Notes: generated by a model not told the origin, from the sequence alone. A DNA stretch of 64,000 bases from Abiotrophia defectiva ATCC 49176 (GCF_037041345.1 NZ_CP146287.1:1801501-1865500); one strand, 5' to 3'; counted from the first letter of the stretch, positions 1 through 8,617 are shown. Program-made: numbers and translations.

Positions 1-643
1 CGTCTTGCATCATGGCTTCAATGGAGAAGGTGCTAACAGCCCCGGCAAAGCGCTCAGAAGGTGTTTTCTCACCGTCTACGACTGGCACAGCCAAGACACC
101 TTCCACGACTTCCTTATAGATTTGGAGCATACGCATGGTGCGCTCTAAGGCTTCTTGACCGTCGGCGTGGGCCGTATGGCCTTCTTGCCAGAGGAACTCA
201 GAGGTCCGCAAGAATGGTAAGGTCTTCTTCTCCCAACGGAACACGTTAGCCCATTGGTTGATTTCGAGTGGTAGGTCACGGTAGGACTGGATCCAGTTGG
301 AGAAGGCATCCCCAATAATGGTCTCAGAAGTTGGACGTAAGGCCAAACGTTCTTCTAATTTCTCACCGGCCGCTTCCGTTACCCATGGTAATTCTGGGCT
401 AAAGCCTTCGATGTGATCCTTCTCCTTGTTGAAGAATGATTCAGGAATTAACATTGGGAAGTAGGCATTACGGATGCCCTCTTCCTTGAAACGAGCATCC
501 ATGGCTTTTTGGATATGTTCCCAGATTTCATAGCCATCTGGTTTAAAAATCATACAGCCTCGCACTGGCGAGTAGTCCATTAAATCTGCTTGTTGAATGG
601 TTTGTAAATACCATTTTGAGAAATCTTCTTGTCTTGTTACCAT
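1..643 (-). CDS. proS: Prolyl-tRNA synthetase, N-terminal part (3' end outside window)
   Basis: Class II aminoacyl-tRNA synthetase that charges tRNA(Pro). The N-terminus MVTRQEDFSKWY, then the class II motif region around GCMIFKPDGYEIWEHIQ, RPTSETI and FRWEKKTLPFLRTSEFLWQEGHTAH, match the eukaryote/archaea-like (type 3) ProRS found in many Firmicutes rather than the E. coli type. About 214 residues are visible and the frame stays open to the window edge. The start at 643 is set by a TAAGGAGGT ribosome binding site 8 bases upstream. A T-box leader with a CCU specifier precedes it, which independently supports proline identity. Confidence 0.95.
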   Translation of the reverse strand, partial: MVTRQEDFSKWYLQTIQQADLMDYSPVRGCMIFKPDGYEIWEHIQKAMDARFKEEGIRNAYFPMLIPESFFNKEKDHIEGFSPELPWVTEAAGEKLEERLALRPTSETIIGDAFSNWIQSYRDLPLEINQWANVFRWEKKTLPFLRTSEFLWQEGHTAHADGQEALERTMRMLQIYKEVVEGVLAVPVVDGEKTPSERFAGAVSTFSIEAMMQD

Positions 644-660
644 CTGGTAAACCTCCTTAC

Positions 661-880
661 AAAAAATCGTGACTGTGCCCCATCCTTAATCAAGGACGAA
701 GCACAGTCACTCCGCGGTACCACCTTGTTTGCCGACATAGACGCCGGCCAACTTATAGCCGATAAGGAGGCCAACCCACTTGTTCTCTTCAATAGTAGGT
801 TCCAAGCCACCAGAGGGTATGCATCTTCCAGCCAAGGACGCACTCTCTAAAACCATAGGGACTGTACTAGTCTATTTACA
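661..880 (-). promoter_or_regulatory. T-box riboswitch (tRNA-Pro sensing) with intrinsic terminator
   Basis: On the minus strand the leader holds an AGAGAG motif, a GCTGGAAG stretch, and GAACCTACT, in which the CCT at 797-799 sits where the specifier codon is expected. The canonical T-box AAGGTGGTACCGCGGA is at 711-726. A terminator follows, with arms GTGACTGTGC (701-710) and GCACAGTCAC (669-678) and a run of six T. Uncharged tRNA(Pro) should stabilise the antiterminator and let proS be transcribed. Motifs and terminator are seen directly; the specifier assignment rests on position and on the downstream gene. Confidence 0.93.
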
Positions 881-886
881 GCTATA

Positions 887-915
887 AATATACGCATTTT
901 TAAGCCCTTTGTCAA
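887..915 (-). promoter_or_regulatory. Promoter of the proS T-box transcript
   Basis: TTGACA (910-915), a 17-base spacer and TATATT (887-892) lie just before the T-box leader. It is a near-consensus vegetative promoter. Confidence 0.8.
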
Positions 916-941
916 GCTGTCCTCTGCTGGCTCCTAGCAAG

Positions 942-972
942 AAAAAAGGTCCAGGACTGCGTCCCTGGACCT
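942..972 (-). terminator. Terminator after lepB
   Basis: AGGTCCAGG and its complement CCTGGACCT form a stem just after the lepB stop codon, followed on the minus strand by six T. Confidence 0.85.
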
Positions 973-979
973 GACTCAC

Positions 980-1582
980 TTAGCGGTTCACAATTTGCCC
1001 CGCATCATTTAATTTATACTTTTGCAAGAGGCCTAGGCGATTTAAAGGCCAATAGCTGACATCGGCTTCCCCTTCGACCGTGTTGGCATCAATAAAGCCA
1101 AAGGAACGGCCGTCTAGTGAGTTCTGACGGTTATCCCCCAAGACGAAGTACTTACCTTCTGGCACTGTGCTAGCTCCTGCAACTTGAGCTAGGGTGAAGT
1201 TTTGCGTGAAGTTGCCATTTGGATTGGCTGCCTGGTACTCCTTCACCTTCTCAGCTAAGTATGGCTCGTCAGTAGCCACGCCATTGAGGTAAAGTTTGTC
1301 GTCGCGCACTTCAATGGTGTCACCTGGCACGCCAATGACCCTTTTGATGTAACGTTTGCTAGGGTCGCTCGGCGCCTTAATAACTACCACGTCGAAACGT
1401 TCGATTTTAGCCAGTTTCCACATAAAGAGACGTTCATCATGTTGTAAAGTATAGTCCATCGAGTGTCCATCCACACGGAAGGACTCCACCACAAAATGAC
1501 GCAAGGCGAAAACCGCCGCTACCATAATAATTAAGTAAACCAGGAATTCTAAGACTTCCTTGGCAATTGCTTTGATATTCAT
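980..1582 (-). CDS. lepB: Signal peptidase I
   Basis: Membrane serine protease that removes Sec/Tat signal peptides outside the cell membrane. The 200 residues carry one N-terminal membrane segment (about 10-30), the catalytic Ser41 in DGHSMDYTL, the general base Lys80 in KRYIKRVIGVPGD, and the box GDNRQNSLDGRSFG near residue 148. This is the usual single-spanning Gram-positive S26 layout. The start is backed by GGAGGGATAAT before the ATG. Several proteins in this window end their signal peptides in AxA-type sites and are likely substrates (inference). It is transcribed alone, from a promoter at 1613-1642 to a terminator. Confidence 0.96.
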   Translation of the reverse strand: MNIKAIAKEVLEFLVYLIIMVAAVFALRHFVVESFRVDGHSMDYTLQHDERLFMWKLAKIERFDVVVIKAPSDPSKRYIKRVIGVPGDTIEVRDDKLYLNGVATDEPYLAEKVKEYQAANPNGNFTQNFTLAQVAGASTVPEGKYFVLGDNRQNSLDGRSFGFIDANTVEGEADVSYWPLNRLGLLQKYKLNDAGQIVNR

Positions 1583-1612
1583 ATTATCCCTCCAGGATTC
1601 ATCTACCTCTTC

Positions 1613-1642
1613 ATTATACCTTAAGGCTTAGAGGACAAGCAA
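1613..1642 (-). promoter_or_regulatory. Promoter of lepB
   Basis: TTGCTT (1637-1642), an 18-base spacer and TATAAT (1613-1618) lie about 30 bases before the start codon. Confidence 0.6.
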
Positions 1643-1681
1643 TCCTGAGCACTTTTGATGCTAAAATAAATCCTAGACAAG

Positions 1682-1708
1682 AAAAAGCTAGGACCAAGTC
1701 CTAGCCTT
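1682..1708 (-). terminator. Terminator after the first secreted paralog
   Basis: GCTAGGAC/GTCCTAGC stem with a CAA loop, then a T-rich tail on the minus strand. Confidence 0.85.
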
Positions 1709-1717
1709 ATTGCTTGC

Positions 1718-2626
1718 TTATTCTTCAGAAGATGAAGCGGAATTAGCATTGCCAGCCCCTGCTTCAGGTTCCTTGATATCAACTGGTTGGTTGTGGTTGC
1801 TTACAGTCACAGAGAAAGTCACATCCACTGTTTGTGGTGCGTCGTCGCCCTCAGCCAATTTAGGATTTACTTGAGCCACGTCTACATGAAGGACAAGGTT
1901 GAAAGCTTTGATGAAGTGAGTTTCTTTATCATAGCTCACTACCAAGCTAGGGTTCAATTCGAAGAACTTCTTGAAGTTCTCAGCAGTGAAGACCTTGCTG
2001 AAGCTTTCTTCGCTAACGTTTTGACCTGCTTGTTTAGCTTGGTCTAGAGCCGCTTGTTGCAATTTCTTGAAGAGGGCTTCGTGATCTTGATAGAACTTAG
2101 CACCATCAATGTTTTGTTTGAGGGAAACTTGATACTCGTCATCTTTTGCTTCCACATTGAATAATTCAGAAAGAGCTGTATTAAATTCTTTGTCTAACTC
2201 AGAATTTGTCTTAGCTACTTCTAAAAACTTGGCATAAGCTTTTTGGAATTCTTGTTTGTTGACGGAAACATCTGATACATGCCAGTCTTTGTCTCCTTCA
2301 CGGAAGAAGGCTTTGGCACCTTTTACCACTGCCTCAAATTGGCCATTGGTGGTTGGTGGCAATTGTAAATCAAGTGAACCTTGGAGTTCAGCATTCTTAA
2401 CATCCACGTCACCTGTTAGGTTAGCCGTTAAACTACGTGGTGTAGTCTTAGTAGTACCAATAACGGACAGGCTAGATTCCAAGTGGAAAGTCTCCAACTT
2501 GAGTGCTGCTTCGTTGGCTTGGGCCATCAAATCAGCGAAAGATGGGGCAGCATCTTGAGCTGCAGCGAAAGGTAATTGGCTAAAGAAAGCCAAGAAGACT
2601 ACTAACACTTTGACTAATTTTTTCAT
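1718..2626 (-). CDS. Secreted protein, paralog 1 of 3 (function unknown)
   Basis: I do not recognise the function. An N-terminal signal peptide (KK, hydrophobic stretch, then FAAAQDA) ends in a signal peptidase I type site with no lipobox cysteine. The mature part begins FADLMAQANEAALKLETFHLES and contains IDGAKFYQDHEALFKKLQ and FTAENFKKFFELNPSL, which recur with variation in the two genes to its right in the window. The tail is Ser/Glu rich (SASSSEE). The fold may be a LolA/LppX-like lipid-binding sheet, since the beta-rich layout is similar, but that is a guess. The start is the third-codon ATG at 2626, which gives 7 bases to GGAGG; the ATG at 2632 is too close. Confidence 0.85.
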   Translation of the reverse strand: MKKLVKVLVVFLAFFSQLPFAAAQDAAPSFADLMAQANEAALKLETFHLESSLSVIGTTKTTPRSLTANLTGDVDVKNAELQGSLDLQLPPTTNGQFEAVVKGAKAFFREGDKDWHVSDVSVNKQEFQKAYAKFLEVAKTNSELDKEFNTALSELFNVEAKDDEYQVSLKQNIDGAKFYQDHEALFKKLQQAALDQAKQAGQNVSEESFSKVFTAENFKKFFELNPSLVVSYDKETHFIKAFNLVLHVDVAQVNPKLAEGDDAPQTVDVTFSVTVSNHNQPVDIKEPEAGAGNANSASSSEE

Positions 2627-2658
2627 TTTCATTCCTCCTCTTAGTCTCAGTTACATTG

Positions 2659-2683
2659 CAGGAGTTGACTAGTCAAACTCCTG
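2659..2683. repeat. Inverted repeat in the 5' region of paralog 1
   Basis: CAGGAGTT and AACTCCTG flank GACTAGTC, itself a palindrome. The minus strand also reads TTGACT here, so it may be an operator over a weak promoter. It could equally be a 5' hairpin. Confidence 0.35.
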
Positions 2684-2792
2684 TTAATTTTATGCTAACA
2701 CTTTAGAGCTTAGACTTCAAGTCTTTCCTCCTATAAATCAGACATCAGTAGAATAACCATCGTTTTTTGCTAGCGACCAGTTAGCAAGCTAC

Positions 2793-2817
2793 AAAAAAGC
2801 ACCCCTAGGGGTGCTTT
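2793..2817 (-). terminator. Terminator after the second secreted paralog
   Basis: Perfect stem AAGCACCCC/GGGGTGCTT, six T on the minus strand. Confidence 0.88.
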
Positions 2818-2826
2818 CATTACGGA

Positions 2827-3699
2827 TTAGTGGTTTTCTAATTCGATTGGTTGGTTGTAGTCTTTAGCTTCTAAGTTAGCTTGCACAGCGATATTGCCTG
2901 GTGCACCTTGAGCTGATTGAGCTGGTAAGAAGTCAGCAGGTTTCAAGTTAACATCAAGGGTAACCTTAGAAACTAAGAAAGTAGATTTGTTGTAACGAAT
3001 TTCTACTTTAGGGTTTGATGCAAAGAATTTTTCCATGGTATCAGCGCTGAAAAGCTTGTCGAAGGTTGCTTTTTGTTGATCAGATACAGATTGACCGTTA
3101 GCTTCTGATTGTTTTAAAGCTTGCTCCTTAACGCGTTCGAAGGTTGCTTTGTTATCTTCGTAGAATTTCTTCCCGTCGATGCCTTGTTTGAGGGCGTAAA
3201 CATAGTCTTCGCCGTCTTCTTTGATTTCAAAGTATTGACCTAAAGTAGCTTCTTGTTCAGGAGTTAAATCCTTGTATGCTTCTTTCATTGCGTTTTGGAG
3301 AGCTGTCTTGAATTGGTTACGTTGCGCAGAGTAGTCTGCCTTTGTCCAATCTTTATCGCCAGTTTGAGTTGATAAGGTGTCATCTTTCAATTGGAAAGCT
3401 TGTTTCTGAGCAGATGGAGACAATTGGCTTGCAATCTCAACTTTACCTTCACCTTGAACGTTCTCTAAGTCTAACTCTGTTTCAAAGTTAACGTTAGCGA
3501 AGTTAACTTTAGTCCCGTTTTGGTCGAAAGCAACAGTTAAGTTACCTTTTAAGTCTACAGACTTCACAGTTTTCAAAGCTGCATCAGCTTTGCTGAAGAG
3601 TTCATTCAAACCTACAGCATGTGCAGTTGTAGCAGGTGTAGTAGCGAATACAGTAGCAGCCACAGCTGTTACAGCAAAAAATTTCTTGATGGATTTCAT
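2827..3699 (-). CDS. Secreted protein, paralog 2 of 3 (function unknown)
   Basis: Second member of the tandem family. The signal peptide ends ATTAHAVG with no lipobox. The mature part starts LNELFSKADAALKTVKSVDLKGNL. The shared blocks IDGKKFYEDNKATFERVK and FSADTMEKFFASNPKVEIRYNK align with both neighbours, showing gene duplication. Unlike the other two it ends without a Ser/Glu tail. Three ATGs stand in a row; the third (3699) has the best spacing to AAAGGAG. It has its own promoter and terminator, so the three genes are not one transcript. Extracellular location is inferred from the signal peptide. No enzymatic motif is visible. Confidence 0.85.
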   Translation of the reverse strand: MKSIKKFFAVTAVAATVFATTPATTAHAVGLNELFSKADAALKTVKSVDLKGNLTVAFDQNGTKVNFANVNFETELDLENVQGEGKVEIASQLSPSAQKQAFQLKDDTLSTQTGDKDWTKADYSAQRNQFKTALQNAMKEAYKDLTPEQEATLGQYFEIKEDGEDYVYALKQGIDGKKFYEDNKATFERVKEQALKQSEANGQSVSDQQKATFDKLFSADTMEKFFASNPKVEIRYNKSTFLVSKVTLDVNLKPADFLPAQSAQGAPGNIAVQANLEAKDYNQPIELENH

Positions 3700-3737
3700 C
3701 ATCATTCTCCTTTACGTAAAAGATTTTACATGTTCCT

Positions 3738-3765
3738 ATTATAACGCGCTCAGCTTAAATTACAA
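3738..3765 (-). promoter_or_regulatory. Promoter of secreted paralog 2
   Basis: TTGTAA (3760-3765), 16 bases, TATAAT (3738-3743). Confidence 0.65.
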
Positions 3766-3880
3766 CCAAAAGCCCTCGATTTCATATAAATTTCATACTT
3801 TAGACCGAGAAAAAGCCCTTTATTCCGAACAAAACACAGGGTCTAAAGCAAGGAAAGTTCGTCCCTGGCCTTGGGTCTAC

Positions 3881-3906
3881 AAAAAAGCAGCCCCTAGGGG
3901 CTGCTA
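3881..3906 (-). terminator. Terminator after paralog 3 (end of glmU-prs transcript)
   Basis: Stem AGCAGCCCC/GGGGCTGCT followed by six T on the minus strand. Confidence 0.88.
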
Positions 3907-3917
3907 GAAAATTGTCC

Positions 3918-4895
3918 TTATTCTGAAGCAGAACTTGAAGAGCTGTCTTCACTTGATTCTGTCAAGCGACTTGACTCAGACTCTGAACCAGGTAATTTTT
4001 CTTCTGGCACTCTAATCTCGCGGCTCTCGTTGAAGCCGTCGAAGGTCATTTCTGCATTGTAGTAGAAGCTATAGAGACCAAATTGTTCAACTTCTTTGCT
4101 ATCTAGGAAGTCTGTGAAGCGCAAGGTCACTTCCACCTTATAAGATGTCACCAGGTAGCTATCCTTAGCAAAATGAACTTCATAAACCGGCTTGCTTTCC
4201 AAGAACTTGCTTAAGGTCTCAGCACTGTAGAAACGGTCAACTTGTGCCTTGTAGCTTGGCGACACTTTTTCGCCACGCTCTTCCATCTCATCATAGATTC
4301 GTTGCTTAAATTCATCCAAAGCAGCCTTGTTATCATCGAAGAGTTTCTTGGCATCAATATCATCGCGAAGACTAAGTACATACTCGCTATCTGTCTCAGT
4401 GAGCTTGAAAATTTGCTTGATTAGCTCATCATGTTGAGCCAAAGCCTTAACGACTTCGTCTTTAGCAGGGAAGTTGAAACCTTCACGCTCTAAAGTTCTC
4501 TTAAAATCAGCTTTTTCCGCGCCAGTATCTTCCACTTGGGCGATGCGATCATCAATTTCATAGAAGGTTTGATTATCCTTCAGACCCCAACGAATATTGC
4601 GGAATTGCGGCAGGAAAATTGAATCAATGACCATATTCAGATCAACGTTTAGGTTTTGGATATCGACATAACCATCGACTTGCACTTGGCCTAGGTCCAT
4701 ATGTTGGGTCTGACGATCAATGGCAGCCTTGAGCGTCCCTTGGGTGTGGAAGCTCTTGAGGCCACGGTAGGCTTCATAGCTACGGCCTAAAAGTTCAGAG
4801 ATTGCTAAATCTTCTGCTTGTACTTTAGGTAAAGAGATGAAAATCAGGGTCAGGGCCATTAAAAGAGCGGCCATTTTTTTGAAGAATTGTTTCAT
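3918..4895 (-). CDS. Secreted protein, paralog 3 of 3, with Ser/Glu tail (function unknown)
   Basis: The longest of the three paralogs (325 residues). The signal peptide ends KVQAEDLA with no lipobox. The mature N-terminus LLGRSYEAYRGLKSFHTQGTL and the blocks IDAKKLFDDNKAALDEFK and FYSAETLSKFLESKPVYEVHF match the neighbours. The C-terminus is a low-complexity tail (SESESSRLTESSEDSSSSSASE region, about residues 303-325), perhaps a linker or wall-spanning segment. It starts 30 bases after the prs stop with its own ribosome binding site and no terminator between, so it probably lies on the glmU-prs transcript. Function unknown. Confidence 0.87.
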   Translation of the reverse strand: MKQFFKKMAALLMALTLIFISLPKVQAEDLAISELLGRSYEAYRGLKSFHTQGTLKAAIDRQTQHMDLGQVQVDGYVDIQNLNVDLNMVIDSIFLPQFRNIRWGLKDNQTFYEIDDRIAQVEDTGAEKADFKRTLEREGFNFPAKDEVVKALAQHDELIKQIFKLTETDSEYVLSLRDDIDAKKLFDDNKAALDEFKQRIYDEMEERGEKVSPSYKAQVDRFYSAETLSKFLESKPVYEVHFAKDSYLVTSYKVEVTLRFTDFLDSKEVEQFGLYSFYYNAEMTFDGFNESREIRVPEEKLPGSESESSRLTESSEDSSSSSASE

Positions 4896-4925
4896 GGGGT
4901 TCTTCCTTTCTAGACTGGAATAGGA

Positions 4926-5921
4926 TTAGTCTTCCTTGCTTAAATCTTCCAACTTGAATTTTTCTTGGAAGAGTGGACTTACTGAACGGTTTTCGTGGAT
5001 ACGCTTGATAGCTTCCCCGACTAAAGTGCCGACAGAAATCGTTTGGAGTTTGTCTAAGTGGCGACCTTCTGGTTGTTGGATAGAGTCGGTCACGATGACT
5101 TCTTTGATTTCAGATTCATCTAAGCGCTCGACAGCTGGACCAGATAGGACAGCATGGGTACAGCAAGCATAGACGGAATCAGCACCCTTATCTAGGAGGG
5201 CGGCTGCCGCTAAGGTAATGGTCCCTGCGGTATCAATCATGTCATCGATAATGATACATTTCTTGCCTGCCACATCCCCGATAATGTTCATGACTTCAGA
5301 GACATTAGGACGCGGACGGCGTTTGTCGATAATGGCAATCGGCGACTTGAGGAAGTCGGCCAGTTTGCGAGCCCGCACTACCCCACCGTGGTCAGGAGAA
5401 ACAACCACGACATCTTCCCCGAAGAGGCCTTTTTCTAAGAAATAGTCAGCCAAGAGTGGCACCCCAATTAAGTGGTCCACTGGGATATCGAAGAAGCCTT
5501 GAATTTGCGGTGCATGCAAGTCTAAGGTTAAGACACGGTCTGCCCCGGCAATAGTAATCATGTTAGCAACTAATTTAGCGGTAATTGGTTCACGCGACTG
5601 AGCCTTACGTTCTTGACGCGCATAGCCGTAGTATGGCATGACTACGTTAATAGTCTTGGCACTTGCCCGGCGTAAAGCGTCAATCATAATCAAGAGTTCC
5701 ATCAAGTTGTCGTTGACTGGGTCAGAAGTCGACTGCACGATGTAGACGTGCGCCCCCCGAATACTTTCTTCCACGTTGACCTTGACTTCACCGTCTGAAA
5801 AACGCGAAATACTAATTTTCCCTAGTTCTAAACCAACTGCCTCTGCAATCTTCTCTGCCAAAGGACGGTTTGAACTCAAAGAGAAAATCTTCAACTTCGG
5901 ATCTTTATAATGTTTACCCAC
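4926..5921 (-). CDS. prs: Ribose-phosphate pyrophosphokinase (PRPP synthetase)
   Basis: Makes PRPP from ribose 5-phosphate and ATP for purine, pyrimidine, His, Trp and NAD synthesis. The class I bacterial enzyme is recognised by [26 protein letters not shown] near residue 100, the flexible region [30 protein letters not shown] and the PRPP loop [12 protein letters not shown]. Length is 331, slightly longer than the usual 310-320, with a charged C-terminal extension. The start is GTG at 5921, 7 bases after GGAGG; no ATG fits. It sits 18 bases after glmU, the conserved glmU-prs pairing of Bacilli. Confidence 0.97.
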   Translation of the reverse strand: MGKHYKDPKLKIFSLSSNRPLAEKIAEAVGLELGKISISRFSDGEVKVNVEESIRGAHVYIVQSTSDPVNDNLMELLIMIDALRRASAKTINVVMPYYGYARQERKAQSREPITAKLVANMITIAGADRVLTLDLHAPQIQGFFDIPVDHLIGVPLLADYFLEKGLFGEDVVVVSPDHGGVVRARKLADFLKSPIAIIDKRRPRPNVSEVMNIIGDVAGKKCIIIDDMIDTAGTITLAAAALLDKGADSVYACCTHAVLSGPAVERLDESEIKEVIVTDSIQQPEGRHLDKLQTISVGTLVGEAIKRIHENRSVSPLFQEKFKLEDLSKED

Positions 5922-5939
5922 AATGGTTCCTCCTAAAAA

Positions 5940-7310
5940 TTACTTTTTGCTAAATTTTTGCCAATAGTTGGGAATGTTGTCTTGCTTGACACGGGAAATG
6001 GCCAAGGCTTGATCTGGCACGTCGCGTGTCACGGTGGTACCCGCCGCAATAAAGGTTTGGTCGCCAATCTTAACTGGTGAGACAATGTTAGCATTACAGC
6101 CGATAAAGGCTTGGTCACCTATGGTCGAACGATGCTTCTTCTTACCATCATAGTTGACGAAGATAGTCCCGCAACCGATATTGATATCACGACCTAGGTC
6201 AGCATCGCCAATATAGGTTAGGTGGCCTGACTTGACACCTGCCCCTAAAGTAGAGTTCTTAACTTCGACGAAGTTGCCGATATGAACATCTTGGCCTAGG
6301 TGGCTATTTGGCCGCAAGTGGGCAAATGGTCCCACAGTAGCACCAGTGGCGACCGTCGAAGACTCGATAACGGATTGGGTCACAGATACGCCATCCGCTA
6401 ATTGGCTGTCATGGATTTCAGTATTGGCCCCGATTTGGCACTGAGCCCCAATACGGGTTTGGCCCTTGAGGCTAACATTAGCTTCCAAAATGGTATCTGA
6501 ACCAATGACCACATCGGCTTCAATATAGGTTGAAGCTGGATCTATCATGGTCACGCCTTGGCGCATATGATATTCATTAATGCGGCGGCGCATAGATTGG
6601 GTCGCTTCCGCTAGGGCTACTCGGTCGTTAACCCCAATGGCTTCGGTCTCATCTGCCATAACGTAAGCAGCTACAGTCCGCCCTGCTTGACGGGCTAGAG
6701 CAATGACATCCGGCAAGTAGTATTCGCCTTGGGCGTTGTCGTTGCCGACACGTTTGAGGCAATCAAACAATAATTGATTGTCGAAGACATAGGTCCCCGT
6801 GTTGAATTCACGAATCAGCGCCTCTTGCTCTGTGGCATCCTTCTGTTCCACAATCTTCAGAACTTGTCCCTCAGCGTCACGGACAATCCGTCCGTAACCT
6901 GTCGCGTCTTCGGTAACAGCGGTCAAAATGGTTGCCCCTGCCCCTTGCGCTTGATGATAGTCAAAAAGGGCCGATAAAGTCTCAGCAGTTAAGAGCGGTG
7001 TATCACCACAAATCACCAGAGTGCTGCCCGCTAAATGTCCCAAGGCAGCTTCTGCCTGTAAGACTGCGTGGCCTGTCCCTAGTTGTTCTGCCTGTAAGGC
7101 ATAGCTAGACTTATCGCCCAAGTAGGCTTGTACAGCTTCCGCTCCATGCCCCACGATGGTGACGATTTGATTGACACCGCTGGCTTCAACCGCTCGCACC
7201 ACATGGGCTACCATAGGCAAACCACACACGGGGTGTAGCACCTTATAGAGGGAAGATTTCATGCGTGTGCCCTTCCCTGCAGCTAGAATGACTGCCATCC
7301 GATTCTCCAT
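5940..7310 (-). CDS. glmU: Bifunctional GlcNAc-1-P uridyltransferase / GlcN-1-P acetyltransferase
   Basis: Makes UDP-GlcNAc for peptidoglycan and teichoic acids. The N-terminal nucleotidyltransferase has LAAGKGTRMKS (about residues 9-20), GTGHAVLQA and GDTPLLTAE. The C-terminal half (about 250-450) is a left-handed beta-helix of hexapeptide repeats with the acetyl-CoA site YVGDADLGRDINIGCGT region and NYDGKKKHRT-like sequence. Length 456 equals that of the B. subtilis enzyme. It starts 8 bases after AAAGGAG and is first in an operon with prs and the third secreted paralog. Confidence 0.97.
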   Translation of the reverse strand: MENRMAVILAAGKGTRMKSSLYKVLHPVCGLPMVAHVVRAVEASGVNQIVTIVGHGAEAVQAYLGDKSSYALQAEQLGTGHAVLQAEAALGHLAGSTLVICGDTPLLTAETLSALFDYHQAQGAGATILTAVTEDATGYGRIVRDAEGQVLKIVEQKDATEQEALIREFNTGTYVFDNQLLFDCLKRVGNDNAQGEYYLPDVIALARQAGRTVAAYVMADETEAIGVNDRVALAEATQSMRRRINEYHMRQGVTMIDPASTYIEADVVIGSDTILEANVSLKGQTRIGAQCQIGANTEIHDSQLADGVSVTQSVIESSTVATGATVGPFAHLRPNSHLGQDVHIGNFVEVKNSTLGAGVKSGHLTYIGDADLGRDINIGCGTIFVNYDGKKKHRSTIGDQAFIGCNANIVSPVKIGDQTFIAAGTTVTRDVPDQALAISRVKQDNIPNYWQKFSKK

Positions 7311-7373
7311 TCATCATACTCCTTTGCTTACTACGTACGACATGGCACGTTGATTTCGTAATCTACCGATACT

Positions 7374-7403
7374 ATTATACCGATTTCAGGCGCAGATATC
7401 CAA
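7374..7403 (-). promoter_or_regulatory. Promoter of glmU-prs
   Basis: TTGGAT (7398-7403), an 18-base spacer and TATAAT (7374-7379). No terminator is visible between purR and this promoter, so readthrough from purR is also possible. Confidence 0.65.
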
Positions 7404-7436
7404 TCGAATTATCTTTTTTTATCAATTTGTTATTTT

Positions 7437-8315
7437 CTAGTGTAGAGACGTTGTGAATGGTTCGAAAGCCTCTCCTTCTGTGAAGAAGCTGCCAGGTTCC
7501 GTATAGAGCTCAAAATGTTCGATTTCTGGGTTATAGACCATTTGAATCTTCATCAAGGACTCGTGAGGTGGCAATTTTTGCTTTTCTTGGTCCGTATTCT
7601 CCGCAAAGACACAGACACCGGCTAGCTGACACTCAAATTCATCCAGCATAGACAAGAGACCAAAAATAGTCCCTCCATTGCGGAGGAAGTCGTCAACAAT
7701 CAAAACCTTACTTCTAGGCGCTAAGGCTAGTTTGGATAGCTCCATCTTGTTGACGGTTTGCAGAGAGCCAGATAGATAGCTAATAGAAATAGTTGACCCT
7801 TCAGCGTCACGTGAGTCACGACGCACCACCACGTGAGGGACATTGAGATAGCGAGCAACAGCGACTGCCAAGCCAATCCCCTTGGTCTCAATGGTCATAA
7901 CAGCATCCACGCCACTACGTTGGTAACGAGAGGCAATCAACTTACCTAAACGGTTAAGAATGTCAGAATCTTGCAAGACATCGCCCATATAAATATAGTT
8001 GCCAGGCAGGACCCGCTTGCCGGACTCCATTTTCTTAGCGACACGCTGAAAAAGATCCTTCAAGTCACGATCTTGAATGGTGGGGTAGAAGATAATGCCG
8101 CCGGACACCCCTGCTACAGTCCGAATATCCCCTAAATCATTCTCTTGAAACACGTCGCGTACAAAGTTGATATCTTCACTGATCGAGGACTTGGCAGAAT
8201 CAAAGTAATCTGCAAAGAAGGACAAGGTGACTAGCTGATTGGGATGTTCCATTAAGTACTGGCATATGAAAACAATCCGATGATTGCGTTTAAATTTCTT
8301 GGCTTCTACACCCAT
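7437..8315 (-). CDS. purR: Purine operon repressor
   Basis: Gram-positive PurR: an N-terminal winged helix (about residues 1-75, with NHRIVFICQYLMEHPNQLVTLSFFADYF) joined to a type I PRTase domain with the PRPP-binding loop VLIVDDFLRNGGT near residue 205. PRPP binding controls release from DNA. 292 residues from the ATG at 8315, which lies 9 bases after AAGGAG; a TTG nine bases upstream is in frame but too close to that site. It precedes glmU-prs as in B. subtilis, but the ridA and spoVG genes usual in between are absent. PurBox-like sequences overlap its promoter, so it may be autoregulated. Confidence 0.96.
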   Translation of the reverse strand: MGVEAKKFKRNHRIVFICQYLMEHPNQLVTLSFFADYFDSAKSSISEDINFVRDVFQENDLGDIRTVAGVSGGIIFYPTIQDRDLKDLFQRVAKKMESGKRVLPGNYIYMGDVLQDSDILNRLGKLIASRYQRSGVDAVMTIETKGIGLAVAVARYLNVPHVVVRRDSRDAEGSTISISYLSGSLQTVNKMELSKLALAPRSKVLIVDDFLRNGGTIFGLLSMLDEFECQLAGVCVFAENTDQEKQKLPPHESLMKIQMVYNPEIEHFELYTEPGSFFTEGEAFEPFTTSLH

Positions 8316-8344
8316 GATACACAACTCCTTTTTGGTTTGACTCT

Positions 8345-8398
8345 ATTATATCAGATACTTGAACATTTTCCATAGTTATTTTTCACAATATTCGTCTT
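8345..8398 (-). promoter_or_regulatory. purR promoter with a PurBox-like inverted pair
   Basis: TATAAT at 8345-8350, with a weak TGGAAA 17 bases upstream. ACGAATATTG (about 8386-8396) and the inverted CTTGAACATTT (about 8359-8369) resemble two PurBoxes. The CGAA-to-TTCA gap is 27 bases, against 26 as I count in the remembered B. subtilis pur operon site. The second box lacks the central G, so the match is partial. Confidence 0.5.
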
Positions 8399-8570
8399 GC
8401 GTACGAAATTTCTCGATATAGGTCTAGACATTAAGAAAGGCTAAGCATGAGCATCTATATAAAAAATATGCTCATAAAATATCTAAAACACTCACGCCAG
8501 TCTCGCAATATATAACTCTCTGTATAGTTTATTGACTGTCAAATCATTGTTGTCTATTTCATCAAAAAAC

Positions 8571-8603
8571 TAAAAATCCGATTGAATCCAACGACTCAAT
8601 CGG
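8571..8603 (-). terminator. Terminator of the metal transport operon
   Basis: CCGATTGA/TCAATCGG stem followed by TTTTTAG on the minus strand. The rest of the 290-base gap to purR is AT-rich and holds a small ATGAGCAT/ATGCTCAT inverted repeat near 8447-8475 and nothing else I recognise. Confidence 0.8.
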
Positions 8604-8617
8604 AGTATTAAGTGTAA

